Both the position numbers and the translations under genes were made by a program. From assembly GCA_023391335.1 (NCBI GenBank), contig JAEWBG010000004.1:1-64000 (forward strand): DNA of 64,000 nt, written 5' to 3'. Positions 24,953 to 32,910 of this stretch are shown one piece after another (position 1 is the stretch's first letter; every line of letters begins with the position of its first letter). The stretch comes from Pseudomonadota bacterium (GTDB taxonomy: Bacteria > Pseudomonadota > Gammaproteobacteria > Steroidobacterales > Steroidobacteraceae). The notes below the pieces were generated by a model that was not told the origin of the DNA, did not search any database, and was given only the letters and a program-made list of their open reading frames with translations.

Positions 24953-26917
24953 TCAGACTTTCAACTGATTCACCAAGAATTTGAGACGGCTGAGCTGGGT
25001 GGGCAAGGCATTCGGTCCGTATCGCAAAGAGATGTAGAGCGAGCGCATCTCACCAAGTGTCACGGCCAAATCAGGGCGCGCGCCCGCAACCCTCGTCAGG
25101 TAATCGTTCGGCCCTTCGTAGGCTGCACGAGGCAATCCGCGTCGGGCCAGCTTGCGACACAGTTGCTCGTAGATGTTGGCGAGCGGTTGGCGCCGCTTCG
25201 AGCGGAAGCGCCAAGCCAAGTATCCCGACATTGCAATGAAGAAGACGATGAACACCATGACAAGCGCGATGCCGAGCGAGCGCCAATCCGCATCTTCGAT
25301 GCCGAACCAGTCCATCAGCCACTGCTGCTGCGAATTACCGAATTCGACCACTTGGTCGTTCCAGAAGGTGTTGGCCGCATCCCACATCAATCGTAGGTGG
25401 GACAGCAGTGCGCTCTGTCGCAGGAGTCTTCCAGGAACGGGTTCGCTTTCGGGGATTGCAGCATCGAGGCCGCGCTCGATTCGTTCCGGAGCCACCGCTG
25501 CTGTTGGGTCCACACGAACCCATCCCTTCCCGTCCAGCCAGACTTCGGACCACGCGTGCGCGTCCGACTGTCTCACCAGCAGATAGCCGCCGAGCGGATT
25601 GAATTCGCCGCCTTGATAGCCCGTGACAACACGTGCGGGGATGCCGGCCGCACGCGCGAGCATCGTGAAGGCGGAAGCGAAGTGTTCGCAAAAGCCGCGC
25701 TTCGTCGTGAAGAGGAAGTCGTCGACGGAGTCGGCCTCCAAGCGCGGCGGTTCCAGCGTGTAGAAGTATTCTTCCTGCCGGAATTTCGTCAGCACGGCAC
25801 GAATGAAAGCCTCATCGCTGCCCGATTCCGCACGCAGTTGCTTGGCGAGTGCGATCGAACGCGGATTGCGATTCTGCGGCAGACGCAGATCCGCGAATCG
25901 CATGGCGTGCGGCAACGGGCCGGGAATCTCATAGCGAGTCGTCGATTGCAGGTCGAAAGAGGTGAGTGCGGCAATCGGTTCGCGCGTGACCAACACGTGA
26001 TCCGAGGTGCGCATTGCTTTGGGTCCGCTCCAATGGGCCACCATATCCAGCGGGAATACCCAGTTGCGCTGCGTGGGTTCCATCGTGAGTCGATAGCGAT
26101 ACTCGCCGCCGCGCGCTGTCACCGGCTGCATCAGGAATCCAGAACGTGCACGTCGCCACGTGCGGCCGTCGAAATCGTGAAGCACCGGACCGCGCCAATA
26201 CCGTTCCGGCGGTGGCGGTAGTTCGCCTTCGAATCTCACGCGAAAAGCGATTGCAGCTGAAATGCTGAGGTCGGACACATCGCCCGGACTCATCTCATCG
26301 CCGATCCCGGTGGTGGCTTGGCTGCGCGAAGGCACTGCCCAAAACTGGCCCGGCAATCGCGGAAAGAACAGAAACAAAAGGATCGCCAGCGGCAGCGCTT
26401 GCAGAAACATCTTTCCGGTCAGCGTCATCGCTTCGCGCGCCGGCATTGGAAGCGTCGATTGATGAATGCGCATGAGCGTGGCAGTGAGTAACCACGCGGT
26501 CACTAGCATGTACGGCAGTTGCAGAAGCGACTGGTTGTAAAGAAAGGCAGCGAACAGCGAGAAGTACGACAAGAACACGATCACGGTGAGATCGCGAGTC
26601 GAACGTGTCTCGAGCAATTTGAATCCGGCCATCAGTGCCAATAGCGCTGTGCCGGCTTCCACGCCGTTTAGCGTGCGGTACGTGAGAAGCACCGCGAGGG
26701 AGCCGCCCAACGCCACGAGAATTCGCAACCACTTTGGCGGCAACGTGCTTTGGCGGAGCTCGATCACCAGTCGATACACCGCCGTGCATGCGCAGAGCAT
26801 CGTCACCCAAAGCGGATAGTGAGAAACGTGCGGCGCGAGGGCGAGCGCGAGTCCCGCGAGTACCCACTGGAGCTTGCGTCCGAACGGCGTCACGGATTGC
26901 AGATCACGCAGTGCCAT
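24953..26917 (-). CDS. tgpA: Membrane transglutaminase TgpA-type (DUF3488-transglutaminase core-DUF4129)
   Basis: 654 residues. An N-terminal block of about six transmembrane helices (to about residue 190) precedes a periplasmic domain with a transglutaminase core. Cys is in GFCEHFASAFTMLARAAGIP, His in QSDAHAWSEVWLDG, and Asp in GWVRVDPTAA, completing the triad. One further transmembrane helix (LGIALVMVFIVFFIAMSG) and a short DUF4129-like tail follow. The ATG at 26917 overlaps the DUF58 gene by 14 bases. It forms a unit with the DUF58 and MoxR genes. Confidence 0.92.
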   Translation of the reverse strand: MALRDLQSVTPFGRKLQWVLAGLALALAPHVSHYPLWVTMLCACTAVYRLVIELRQSTLPPKWLRILVALGGSLAVLLTYRTLNGVEAGTALLALMAGFKLLETRSTRDLTVIVFLSYFSLFAAFLYNQSLLQLPYMLVTAWLLTATLMRIHQSTLPMPAREAMTLTGKMFLQALPLAILLFLFFPRLPGQFWAVPSRSQATTGIGDEMSPGDVSDLSISAAIAFRVRFEGELPPPPERYWRGPVLHDFDGRTWRRARSGFLMQPVTARGGEYRYRLTMEPTQRNWVFPLDMVAHWSGPKAMRTSDHVLVTREPIAALTSFDLQSTTRYEIPGPLPHAMRFADLRLPQNRNPRSIALAKQLRAESGSDEAFIRAVLTKFRQEEYFYTLEPPRLEADSVDDFLFTTKRGFCEHFASAFTMLARAAGIPARVVTGYQGGEFNPLGGYLLVRQSDAHAWSEVWLDGKGWVRVDPTAAVAPERIERGLDAAIPESEPVPGRLLRQSALLSHLRLMWDAANTFWNDQVVEFGNSQQQWLMDWFGIEDADWRSLGIALVMVFIVFFIAMSGYLAWRFRSKRRQPLANIYEQLCRKLARRGLPRAAYEGPNDYLTRVAGARPDLAVTLGEMRSLYISLRYGPNALPTQLSRLKFLVNQLKV

Positions 26918-27866
26918 CGAGATCGAACAGTGCAAGTGCGGTTAGACACCGTTGCCGATGCGCGGGCCCGATGTTTTCGGGAATCTCTGTGCCAGGCAGT
27001 CTCAGGCCGAACGCGCGGCCGGCCGCATATGCGTCTTCAATCCAGCGGCACAATTGTGCGAGGCGTGCTTCCGCATCGAGGCCCTGCAGCCTATCCCAAT
27101 CGAACCGATGCGAAGTGACGGCCGTGCCTGCAAAGAGTTTCACCTGCAAGGATTCATCTCGAGCGTACGCTTTCCAGGCGATGCGCCGTGGAGAGTCACC
27201 AGCGTGGAATGCGCGCAGTCCGGCAAATTCCTCGTCGCCGCGCATCGAATCCTGCGCACCGCCCGTGTCGGTTTCAAATGGCGGCGGGATGCGCCCTCTC
27301 GGTGCTGGCCGGGGATAGACGATGCAGCGCAAATCCATATTCAGATAGGTCCACGCGCGAAACAGGCCGAAAGGATGTTCGGTTGCGACTTCGAATTGTT
27401 CGAGATGCACCCAGCCGCGCCGATCCGCTGGCCGATTCAGGTCCATGACAACGCGGCTCGACGCATCGATGCGCTGGGGTGTTGTCCGCGTGTATTCGTT
27501 GCGCACCTCGAGCTCAGGTCGCGCGAGCGTCGCCGCATTTTCAAGGGCGATGCGAAACACCGCATTCTCGCCAGCGAAGACGGGCTCGGTTCCGGCGGAG
27601 CGGACTCGCACGCCCGCTAAGTTGCGATGGCAGTGATGCATGGCTGTGAGGCCAAGCCCGCCAAGTAAGAAGCTGAGACCCAGAGCCAGGTTGTTGGCGT
27701 AGTTCATCGCACCGATGAACATCGCGAACAGCATCAATGCAAACGCAACGCCCAGCTTCGTCGGCAAAATGTAGATGCGACGAGTCGAGATCGTACTTGG
27801 GTCGGGATCTGTGCCGTAGCGCCGCCGCGCCCAACGTTTGACTCGTCTGAAGAACCGATTGCGCAT
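26904..27866 (-). CDS. DUF58 domain protein
   Basis: 320 residues. Two hydrophobic helices (GVAFALMLFAMFIGAMNYANN and the next, about 35-80) are followed by a cytoplasmic region containing the DUF58 signature GLRAFHAGDSPRRIAWKAYAR. DUF58 proteins resemble von Willebrand factor A-like domains and are encoded with MoxR ATPases and TgpA transglutaminases, as here. The physiological target is unknown. It is 13 bases from the MoxR gene. Confidence 0.9.
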   Translation of the reverse strand: MRNRFFRRVKRWARRRYGTDPDPSTISTRRIYILPTKLGVAFALMLFAMFIGAMNYANNLALGLSFLLGGLGLTAMHHCHRNLAGVRVRSAGTEPVFAGENAVFRIALENAATLARPELEVRNEYTRTTPQRIDASSRVVMDLNRPADRRGWVHLEQFEVATEHPFGLFRAWTYLNMDLRCIVYPRPAPRGRIPPPFETDTGGAQDSMRGDEEFAGLRAFHAGDSPRRIAWKAYARDESLQVKLFAGTAVTSHRFDWDRLQGLDAEARLAQLCRWIEDAYAAGRAFGLRLPGTEIPENIGPAHRQRCLTALALFDLDGTA

Positions 27867-27879
27867 CGATGCGCGCCGG

Positions 27880-28833
27880 TTACATCACGTCGACGGATTT
27901 GAGAACGAACTCGCCAATCTCTCGCGGCGTCTTGGCGCTGGTGTCATCGCGCGGCTTGAGGCGATGTCCAACGATTGCGCCCAGCACTGCTTGAACATCT
28001 TCTGGAATGACGCCCGGATGGCCGTGAATCAGCGCCCACGCTTGGGCCGCTCTCAACAGAGCAATCGCGGCGCGCGGTGATAGGCCGGCTTCGAACTTAG
28101 GCGACTCGCGCGTGAAACGAACGATGGCTTGCACGTAGTCGAGAAGCGCATCGGAGACGTGTACGCCCGGCACCATCGTCTGCATCAACAAGAGTTGTTG
28201 CGCACTGAGCATCGGAGGCATCGTTGCGAGCAGGTCGCGGCGATCCTGTCCCATTAGCAGTTGTCGTTCGAGCTTCTCATCGGGATAGCCGAGTTCGATG
28301 CGCATCAAGAAGCGATCGAGCTGCGATTCGGGCAGAGGGTAAGTGCCAATTTGATAGACAGGATTCTGCGTGGCGATCACAAAGAACGGTGCGGCCATCG
28401 GATACGTCTGCCCATCCGCTGTGACCTGATGTTCTTCCATGGCCTCCAACAGCGCGCTTTGCGCTTTCGGAGTGGCGCGGTTCACTTCATCCGCCAACAC
28501 CAGCTGCGAAAAGATCGGACCTTTGTGAAAGCGGAAATTGCTGTTGCTGCGATCGAAGATCGACACGCCGATGATATCGGCCGGCAATAAATCACTCGTG
28601 AATTGAATGCGCTGATACGACAGCCCCAATGTCTCCGCGAGCGCATGCGCGAGAGTTGTTTTGCCTACACCAGGCACGTCCTCGATCAGCAGATGACCGC
28701 GCGCGAGCAAGCAACTCACGCATAAACGCAGTTGATGCTCCTTGCCCAGGATCACTCGATTCAATTGCGCAAGCGTCGCGCCGATTAACTCGACGGGATC
28801 GGCTTGGGTGATGAGGGTCGGGATGGAGTCCAT
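27880..28833 (-). CDS. MoxR-family AAA+ ATPase
   Basis: 317 residues from the ATG at 28833. Walker A is EDVPGVGKTTLAHAL, Walker B is LVLADEVNRATPKAQSALLEAMEE, sensor 1 is FFVIATQNP, and the arginine-finger/sensor 2 segments are present. MoxR proteins act as chaperone-like ATPases with DUF58/VWA partners, which are encoded immediately downstream. The 19 further in-frame upstream codons come from the GTGA repeat and were excluded. No Shine-Dalgarno sequence is visible before 28833. Confidence 0.93.
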   Translation of the reverse strand: MDSIPTLITQADPVELIGATLAQLNRVILGKEHQLRLCVSCLLARGHLLIEDVPGVGKTTLAHALAETLGLSYQRIQFTSDLLPADIIGVSIFDRSNSNFRFHKGPIFSQLVLADEVNRATPKAQSALLEAMEEHQVTADGQTYPMAAPFFVIATQNPVYQIGTYPLPESQLDRFLMRIELGYPDEKLERQLLMGQDRRDLLATMPPMLSAQQLLLMQTMVPGVHVSDALLDYVQAIVRFTRESPKFEAGLSPRAAIALLRAAQAWALIHGHPGVIPEDVQAVLGAIVGHRLKPRDDTSAKTPREIGEFVLKSVDVM

Positions 28834-28978
28834 GGAGGTGAGTAGGTGAGAAAGTGAGGGAGTGATCAGCGTAGCTCGGATTATCGACACATGTTGGTCG
28901 CATGTTCTACCCGTGGTTCATACCGTGTGTTTGCTACGCTTTTCACTTACTCACGTCTTACTCTCTCACTCATTTCTG
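28834..28978. repeat. Inverted repeat of period-8 RGTGANNN arrays (copy 3)
   Basis: The left arm reads GGTGAGTA, GGTGAGAA, AGTGAGGG, AGTGATCA, then AGCGTAGC. On the minus strand the right arm reads GAGTGAGA, GAGTAAGA, CGTGAGTA, AGTGAAAA, then GCGTAGC. The TGA stop of valS (28970-28972) is inside the right arm. It occupies the whole gap between valS and the MoxR gene. Confidence 0.78.
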
Positions 28979-31804
28979 CTTCAACATCTCCACGCGCTTT
29001 TCCTGCTCCCCGAGCTGCTCGATCTCTGCTTTGAAATTCGCGATGCGAGTGCGCTCTTGTTCCACGACTTCTGCCGGCGCATTGGCGACGAAGTTCTGGT
29101 TCGCGAGCTTGCCTTCCGCTTTGGCGAGTTCTTGACGTACCTTGACCTTCCGCTTGGCGAGTCGTGCGAGTTCCGCATCCGGATCGTCGACGAGACTCGC
29201 AAGCGGCGCGTGCACGGCATGACCGTCGATCAACTGCAACGCGGTTGGCGGCAGCGCTGCTTCATCTTTGATGTCTTGAATCTCCGTGACATTCGCTAGG
29301 AATCGAATCAGCGCGGCATTTTCCTGAATGACCTTCCACGCTTCAGCGCTCGGGGTCTTCACGAACAGCGGCATCTGCCGCGAGCGCGGCACGTCGAGCT
29401 GGCCGCGGATCTGCCGCGCCCCGAGAATGGTTGCTTTGATCGGCACGATCGCTGCTTCCGCCGCGGCATCGTGTGGGAAGTCGCTGCGTTTCGGATATGG
29501 CTGCAGCATGATCGTCTTGCCTTCGCGACCTGCCCACGGCGCAACGCTCTGCCAAATCTCTTCCGTGATGAAAGGCATCAGTGGGTGCAACGTGCGCAAC
29601 AATCCTTCAAGCACCTCCACGAGCGTGCCCTTGGTCGCTTGCTTTTGTGCATCGGAGGTGTGCTCAGACTGCAACGTCGGCTTCGATAGTTCTAGATACC
29701 AATCGCAGTACTCGTACCAAGCAAACTCGTAAATCGCTTGTGCAGCGAGATCGAAGCGATATTCAGCTAGACGAGCACGAACCGTTTCCACGGTCGCACC
29801 CAAGCGTGAGCGAATCCAGCGATCGGCGATGGACTGAGACGCGGGGCTGGAGGCTGGAGGCTGGAGGTCCGATGTCTTGCTCGGGCTTCCCGTTTCCCTT
29901 TTCTCGTTTCCCGATGTCTGACCTTCCACACTCATCAACACATAGCGCGCGGCATTCCAGAGTTTGTTGCAGAAATTCCGATAGCCGTCGATGCGCCCCA
30001 GTTCGAAGCGAATGTCGCGGCCCATCGTCGCGAGCGAGCAGAACGTGTAACGCAATGCGTCGGCCCCGTAGCTCGGAATGCCCGATGGGAATTGCTTGCG
30101 GGTGTTCTTCTCGATCTTGTCTTTGAGATGCGGCTGCATCAGTCCGGTCGTGCGCTTCGCAACTAGCGACTCGAGATCGATGCCATCGATCAGATCCAAC
30201 GGGTCGATGATGTTGCCCTTGGACTTCGACATCTTGTCGCCGTGCTCGTCGCGAATGAGGCCGGTGATGTAAACCTCACGGAATGGCACGTCACCGGCGA
30301 ATTTCAGGCCCATCATGATCATGCGGGCCACCCAGAAGAAAATGATGTCGAAGCCCGTGACCAACACGTTGGTTGGGTAGAACGTCTTGAGCTCCGGCGT
30401 TTGATCCGGCCATCCCAACGTTGAGAACGGCCACAGTGCGGACGAGAACCATGTGTCGAGCACGTCCTCATCGCGCTTGAGCTCGGAATCGCGACCGAGC
30501 TTCTTGCGTGCTTGCTCGCTTGCTTCAGCTTCCGAGCGCGCGACGTAGACATTCCCGGCATCGTCATACCATGCGGGCACTTGATGTCCCCACCAAAGCT
30601 GACGGCTAATGCACCAGTCTTGAATGTTGTGCATCCATTGGAAGTACGTTTTCGACCAATTCTCCGGCACGAAGCGAATGCGACCATCTTCGACAGCCTT
30701 GATTGCCGGTTCTGCGAGCGGCGCGATGCGCACGTACCATTGATCGGTGAGCCACGGTTCGAGCACCGCGTTGCTGCGGTCGCCACGAGGGACCTGCAAG
30801 GTGTGAGGCTCGATTTTTTCTACGAGGCCAAGCGCATCCAGATCGGCGATCACGCGTTTACGCGCTTCGAATCGTTCGAGCCCGCGATAGTGCTCGGGTA
30901 CTAAATCGTTGAGGTTGGCGCTGGCATCGAAAATGTTGATCAACGGCAGGTTGTGACGCTTGCCGATGTCGTAGTCGTTGAAATCGTGTCCGGGAGTGAT
31001 CTTTACGCAACCTGAGCCGAATGCAGGATCGACGTATGCGTCGGCGATCACGGGAATGAGTCGATCCGTGAGCGGTAGGCGAATCTGTTTGCCAATCAAA
31101 TGACGATAGCGTTCATCGTCCGGATGCACGGCCACCGCGGTGTCGCCGAGCATGGTTTCGGGACGAGTCGTTGCGACCACTAAGTGCCCGCTGCCATCTG
31201 CGAGCGGATAACGGAAGTGCCAAAGGTGACCTTGCTCAGGTTCGGCGAGAACTTCGAGATCGGACAGCGCGGTGTGGAGCACCGGATCCCAATTCACCAG
31301 CCGTTTGCCGCGATAGATCAGGCCTTCTTCAAACAAGCGCACGAAGACTTCGGTGACCGCGCGCGATAAGCCTTCGTCCATCGTGAAGCGATCGCGATTC
31401 CAATCGACGGAGTTGCCGAGGCGGCGTTCTTGACGCGAAATCGTATCGCCCGATTGTTCCTTCCACTGCCATACGCGCTCGACGAACGCTTTACGGCCAA
31501 GGTCGGCGCGATGCTTGCCTTCTGCGTTGAGCTGACGTTCGACGACCATCTGCGTCGCGATGCCGGCGTGATCGGTCCCCGGCTGCCAAAGTGCGTTGTG
31601 TCCGTCCATGCGATGCAACCGCGTGAGCGCATCCATCAGCGTGTGCTGAAACGCATGACCCATGTGCAGCGTGCCGGTCACGTTCGGCGGCGGGATCATG
31701 ATGCAGTACGGCTCGCCCTGACCTGACGGCGCAAACCAGCCGTGTTCCTCCCAGCGTTGATAGTTGCGCTGTTCGATGTCCTTAGGTTCGTAGGTTTTTT
31801 GCAT
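28970..31804 (-). CDS. valS: Valyl-tRNA synthetase with a repeat-derived insert
   Basis: 944 residues. Class I synthetase: HMGH in GTLHMGHAFQ (about residue 47), KMSKS in DKMSKSKGN, the CP1 editing domain (TTRPETMLGDTAVAVHP), and a C-terminal coiled coil with leucine/lysine heptads. Between MSVEGQ (about 624-629) and IADRWIRSR (about 659) there are about 28 extra residues rich in Ser/Pro/Glu/Lys. They are encoded partly by GGCTGGA heptamers, with no counterpart in the usual enzyme. The frame is intact, so it is likely functional. It starts the valS-holC-pepA group's neighbour order. Confidence 0.96.
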   Translation of the reverse strand: MQKTYEPKDIEQRNYQRWEEHGWFAPSGQGEPYCIMIPPPNVTGTLHMGHAFQHTLMDALTRLHRMDGHNALWQPGTDHAGIATQMVVERQLNAEGKHRADLGRKAFVERVWQWKEQSGDTISRQERRLGNSVDWNRDRFTMDEGLSRAVTEVFVRLFEEGLIYRGKRLVNWDPVLHTALSDLEVLAEPEQGHLWHFRYPLADGSGHLVVATTRPETMLGDTAVAVHPDDERYRHLIGKQIRLPLTDRLIPVIADAYVDPAFGSGCVKITPGHDFNDYDIGKRHNLPLINIFDASANLNDLVPEHYRGLERFEARKRVIADLDALGLVEKIEPHTLQVPRGDRSNAVLEPWLTDQWYVRIAPLAEPAIKAVEDGRIRFVPENWSKTYFQWMHNIQDWCISRQLWWGHQVPAWYDDAGNVYVARSEAEASEQARKKLGRDSELKRDEDVLDTWFSSALWPFSTLGWPDQTPELKTFYPTNVLVTGFDIIFFWVARMIMMGLKFAGDVPFREVYITGLIRDEHGDKMSKSKGNIIDPLDLIDGIDLESLVAKRTTGLMQPHLKDKIEKNTRKQFPSGIPSYGADALRYTFCSLATMGRDIRFELGRIDGYRNFCNKLWNAARYVLMSVEGQTSGNEKRETGSPSKTSDLQPPASSPASQSIADRWIRSRLGATVETVRARLAEYRFDLAAQAIYEFAWYEYCDWYLELSKPTLQSEHTSDAQKQATKGTLVEVLEGLLRTLHPLMPFITEEIWQSVAPWAGREGKTIMLQPYPKRSDFPHDAAAEAAIVPIKATILGARQIRGQLDVPRSRQMPLFVKTPSAEAWKVIQENAALIRFLANVTEIQDIKDEAALPPTALQLIDGHAVHAPLASLVDDPDAELARLAKRKVKVRQELAKAEGKLANQNFVANAPAEVVEQERTRIANFKAEIEQLGEQEKRVEMLKQK
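29834..29917. repeat. Repeat-like insert captured in frame within valS
   Basis: The 84 bases encode roughly residues 630-657 of ValRS. They contain three GGCTGGA heptamers (29845-29865) and a purine/pyrimidine-biased stretch with repeated GTTTCCC-like units. Both textures resemble the intergenic arrays elsewhere in the window. Confidence 0.65.
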
Positions 31805-31841
31805 GTCGGGCAGGGATTTCGCGGGATCAGGGAAGGCGCGG

Positions 31842-31869
31842 ATTATAACGAGGTTAAGACGTGGCTCAG
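31842..31869 (-). promoter_or_regulatory. Candidate valS promoter
   Basis: On the minus strand a perfect TATAAT -10 (31842-31847) stands 16 bp from CTGAGC (31864-31869), a weak -35. The start codon of valS is about 38 bases downstream of the -10. Confidence 0.5.
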
Positions 31870-31882
31870 TGGTTCAAGGCGA

Positions 31883-31979
31883 TCGCCAGGATCGGTTTTA
31901 CGAAAACGCCGCAAGTACATCCCTGTAGGCTCCGGGTTCGGCTCCTGCCTCACACGGTTTCGAAAACCGATCCTGGCGA
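31883..31979. repeat. 97-bp element with perfect 17-bp terminal inverted repeats
   Basis: TCGCCAGGATCGGTTTT at 31883-31899 is repeated exactly as its reverse complement at 31963-31979. The interior holds GTACATCCCTGTAGGCTCCG, a theme partly shared with other repeats here (ACATCCCT). No transposase or coding potential is present. It may be a miniature dispersed repeat or a stable stem-loop. Confidence 0.75.
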
Positions 31980-32000
31980 CCGCCCCTGCATTAGGAAGCA

Positions 32001-32262
32001 CGGACGCAACGCAAAGCGCGCAGAGTTTCGCTATGCAGGGAATTAGTCAGTTCTGCTTTGGAGATTGCTGACGATAACGTCGGTCTCCCGTTTGTCGTAC
32101 CCGCGTAGGCGCGTATCCCTCCGACACTTAGATTGGCTCCCGCCTGCGCGGGAGTGACGACCAAAGCGGGCGAGCCGGGGGTTGGTCAGAACGAGCCTTG
32201 CGTCAAACGGGCAGAGAGAACGGCCTACTGTTCAACTCTTTGCGAGCTTTGTGTTGCGTCCG
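32001..32262. repeat. Inverted repeat of period-9 CAAAG-type arrays (copy 3)
   Basis: CGGACGCAACGCAAAGCGCG at 32001-32020 is matched in reverse complement by the stretch ending GTGTTGCGTCCG at 32262. The arms are about 27 bases with a few mismatches. The loop of about 205 bases contains the CTCCCGC hairpin. Confidence 0.7.
32137..32154. repeat. REP-like hairpin CTCCCGC-CTGC-GCGGGAG
   Basis: A 7-bp stem with a 4-base loop, followed by TGACG. Short GC hairpins of this form (CCCGC...GCGGG followed by TGACG) are common dispersed elements in proteobacterial intergenic DNA. Only one copy was noticed in the window. Confidence 0.5.
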
Positions 32263-32283
32263 AATCTTCTTTCCCGTCACCTG

Positions 32284-32431
32284 CCGCACAGGGATGTGCT
32301 AATGCCGCGAAGGCAGGACGCTGAGAGCGGCGGCCGCACAGGGATTTGCTAATGCCGCGAAGCAGGACGCCGAGAGCGGCGGCCGCACAGGGATGTGCTA
32401 ATGCCGCGAAGGCAGGACGCCTAGAGCGGCC
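32284..32431. repeat. Three tandem 49-50 bp repeats
   Basis: Copies start at 32284, 32334 and 32383, each beginning CCGCACAGGGATGTGCTAAT (copy 2 has TTTGC for GTGC) and ending with an AGAGCGG-type sequence. There is no spacer between copies. Each unit holds the palindromic GCACAGGGATGTGC. The array ends 2 bases from the holC stop. Confidence 0.85.
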
Positions 32432-32432
32432 A

Positions 32433-32861
32433 TCACAGATTATGCGTTTCCAGCGCGCAACCTTTCTCCCGATATAACTTGTAGCGCTCACGGGAAAGAC
32501 GTTTGCGCTCGGGATCCGCATCGACGATCTCGATGATGCGAGTGTAGGAGTCGAGGTTAGCGGGCGCTTGGTCGGCAAGATTGACGAGCAGTTGTCGATG
32601 CGAGTCCGGAGCATCCTGTTCGCCGATGAGGACTTTGCTTAGACCATCGGGGGTCTCGCCGTTCCAAACGTCGTGAGGAAGGAATGTGCGGTCGCTGTAT
32701 GTCCACAGCAAATCATCGATGCGACGGCTGAGATCGACGGAGTTGGTCTGCACGTAGACGCGATGATCGAGATCGGTGGCTTTTTCGATCAAGCGACACG
32801 CGCAGCGCAGGCGCGCATCGGCCGTTTCCTCAGACAGCACGTAGAAGTCGACGCGGGGCAT
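32433..32861 (-). CDS. holC: DNA polymerase III subunit chi
   Basis: 142 residues from the ATG at 32861. HolC links the clamp-loader psi subunit to SSB at the replication fork. PRVDFYVLSEETADARLRCACRLIEKA is the family N-terminus; DDLLWTYSDRTFLPHD and VLIGEQDAPDSHRQLLVNL are the core motifs. It lies between pepA and valS, as in E. coli. A four-residue longer form (start at 32873) is possible but would begin in the AGTCACA array region. Confidence 0.94.
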   Translation of the reverse strand: MPRVDFYVLSEETADARLRCACRLIEKATDLDHRVYVQTNSVDLSRRIDDLLWTYSDRTFLPHDVWNGETPDGLSKVLIGEQDAPDSHRQLLVNLADQAPANLDSYTRIIEIVDADPERKRLSRERYKLYREKGCALETHNL

Positions 32862-32867
32862 CGCGCT

Positions 32868-32895
32868 AGTCACAAGTCACAAGTCACAAGTCACG
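32868..32895. repeat. Heptamer tandem array AGTCACA x4
   Basis: Four 7-bp units AGTCACA, AGTCACA, AGTCACA, AGTCACG lie in the short gap between the pepA stop and the holC start. On the genes' strand the unit is TGTGACT, so TGA recurs in all three frames. Confidence 0.8.
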
Positions 32896-32910
32896 GGTCG
32901 CAGACTCGCA

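Larger units (their letters stand above)
31805..32432. other. Repeat-rich intergenic region between holC and valS
   Basis: 628 bases without a supported gene. It contains, in order, the valS promoter, a 17-bp-arm inverted repeat element, a period-9 inverted repeat, a CTCCCGC hairpin of the REP-like type, and three 49-50 bp tandem units next to the holC stop. Confidence 0.7.

Noticed and set aside
32284..32431. CRISPR-like short repeats
   Set aside because: Copies are directly adjacent with no unique spacers.
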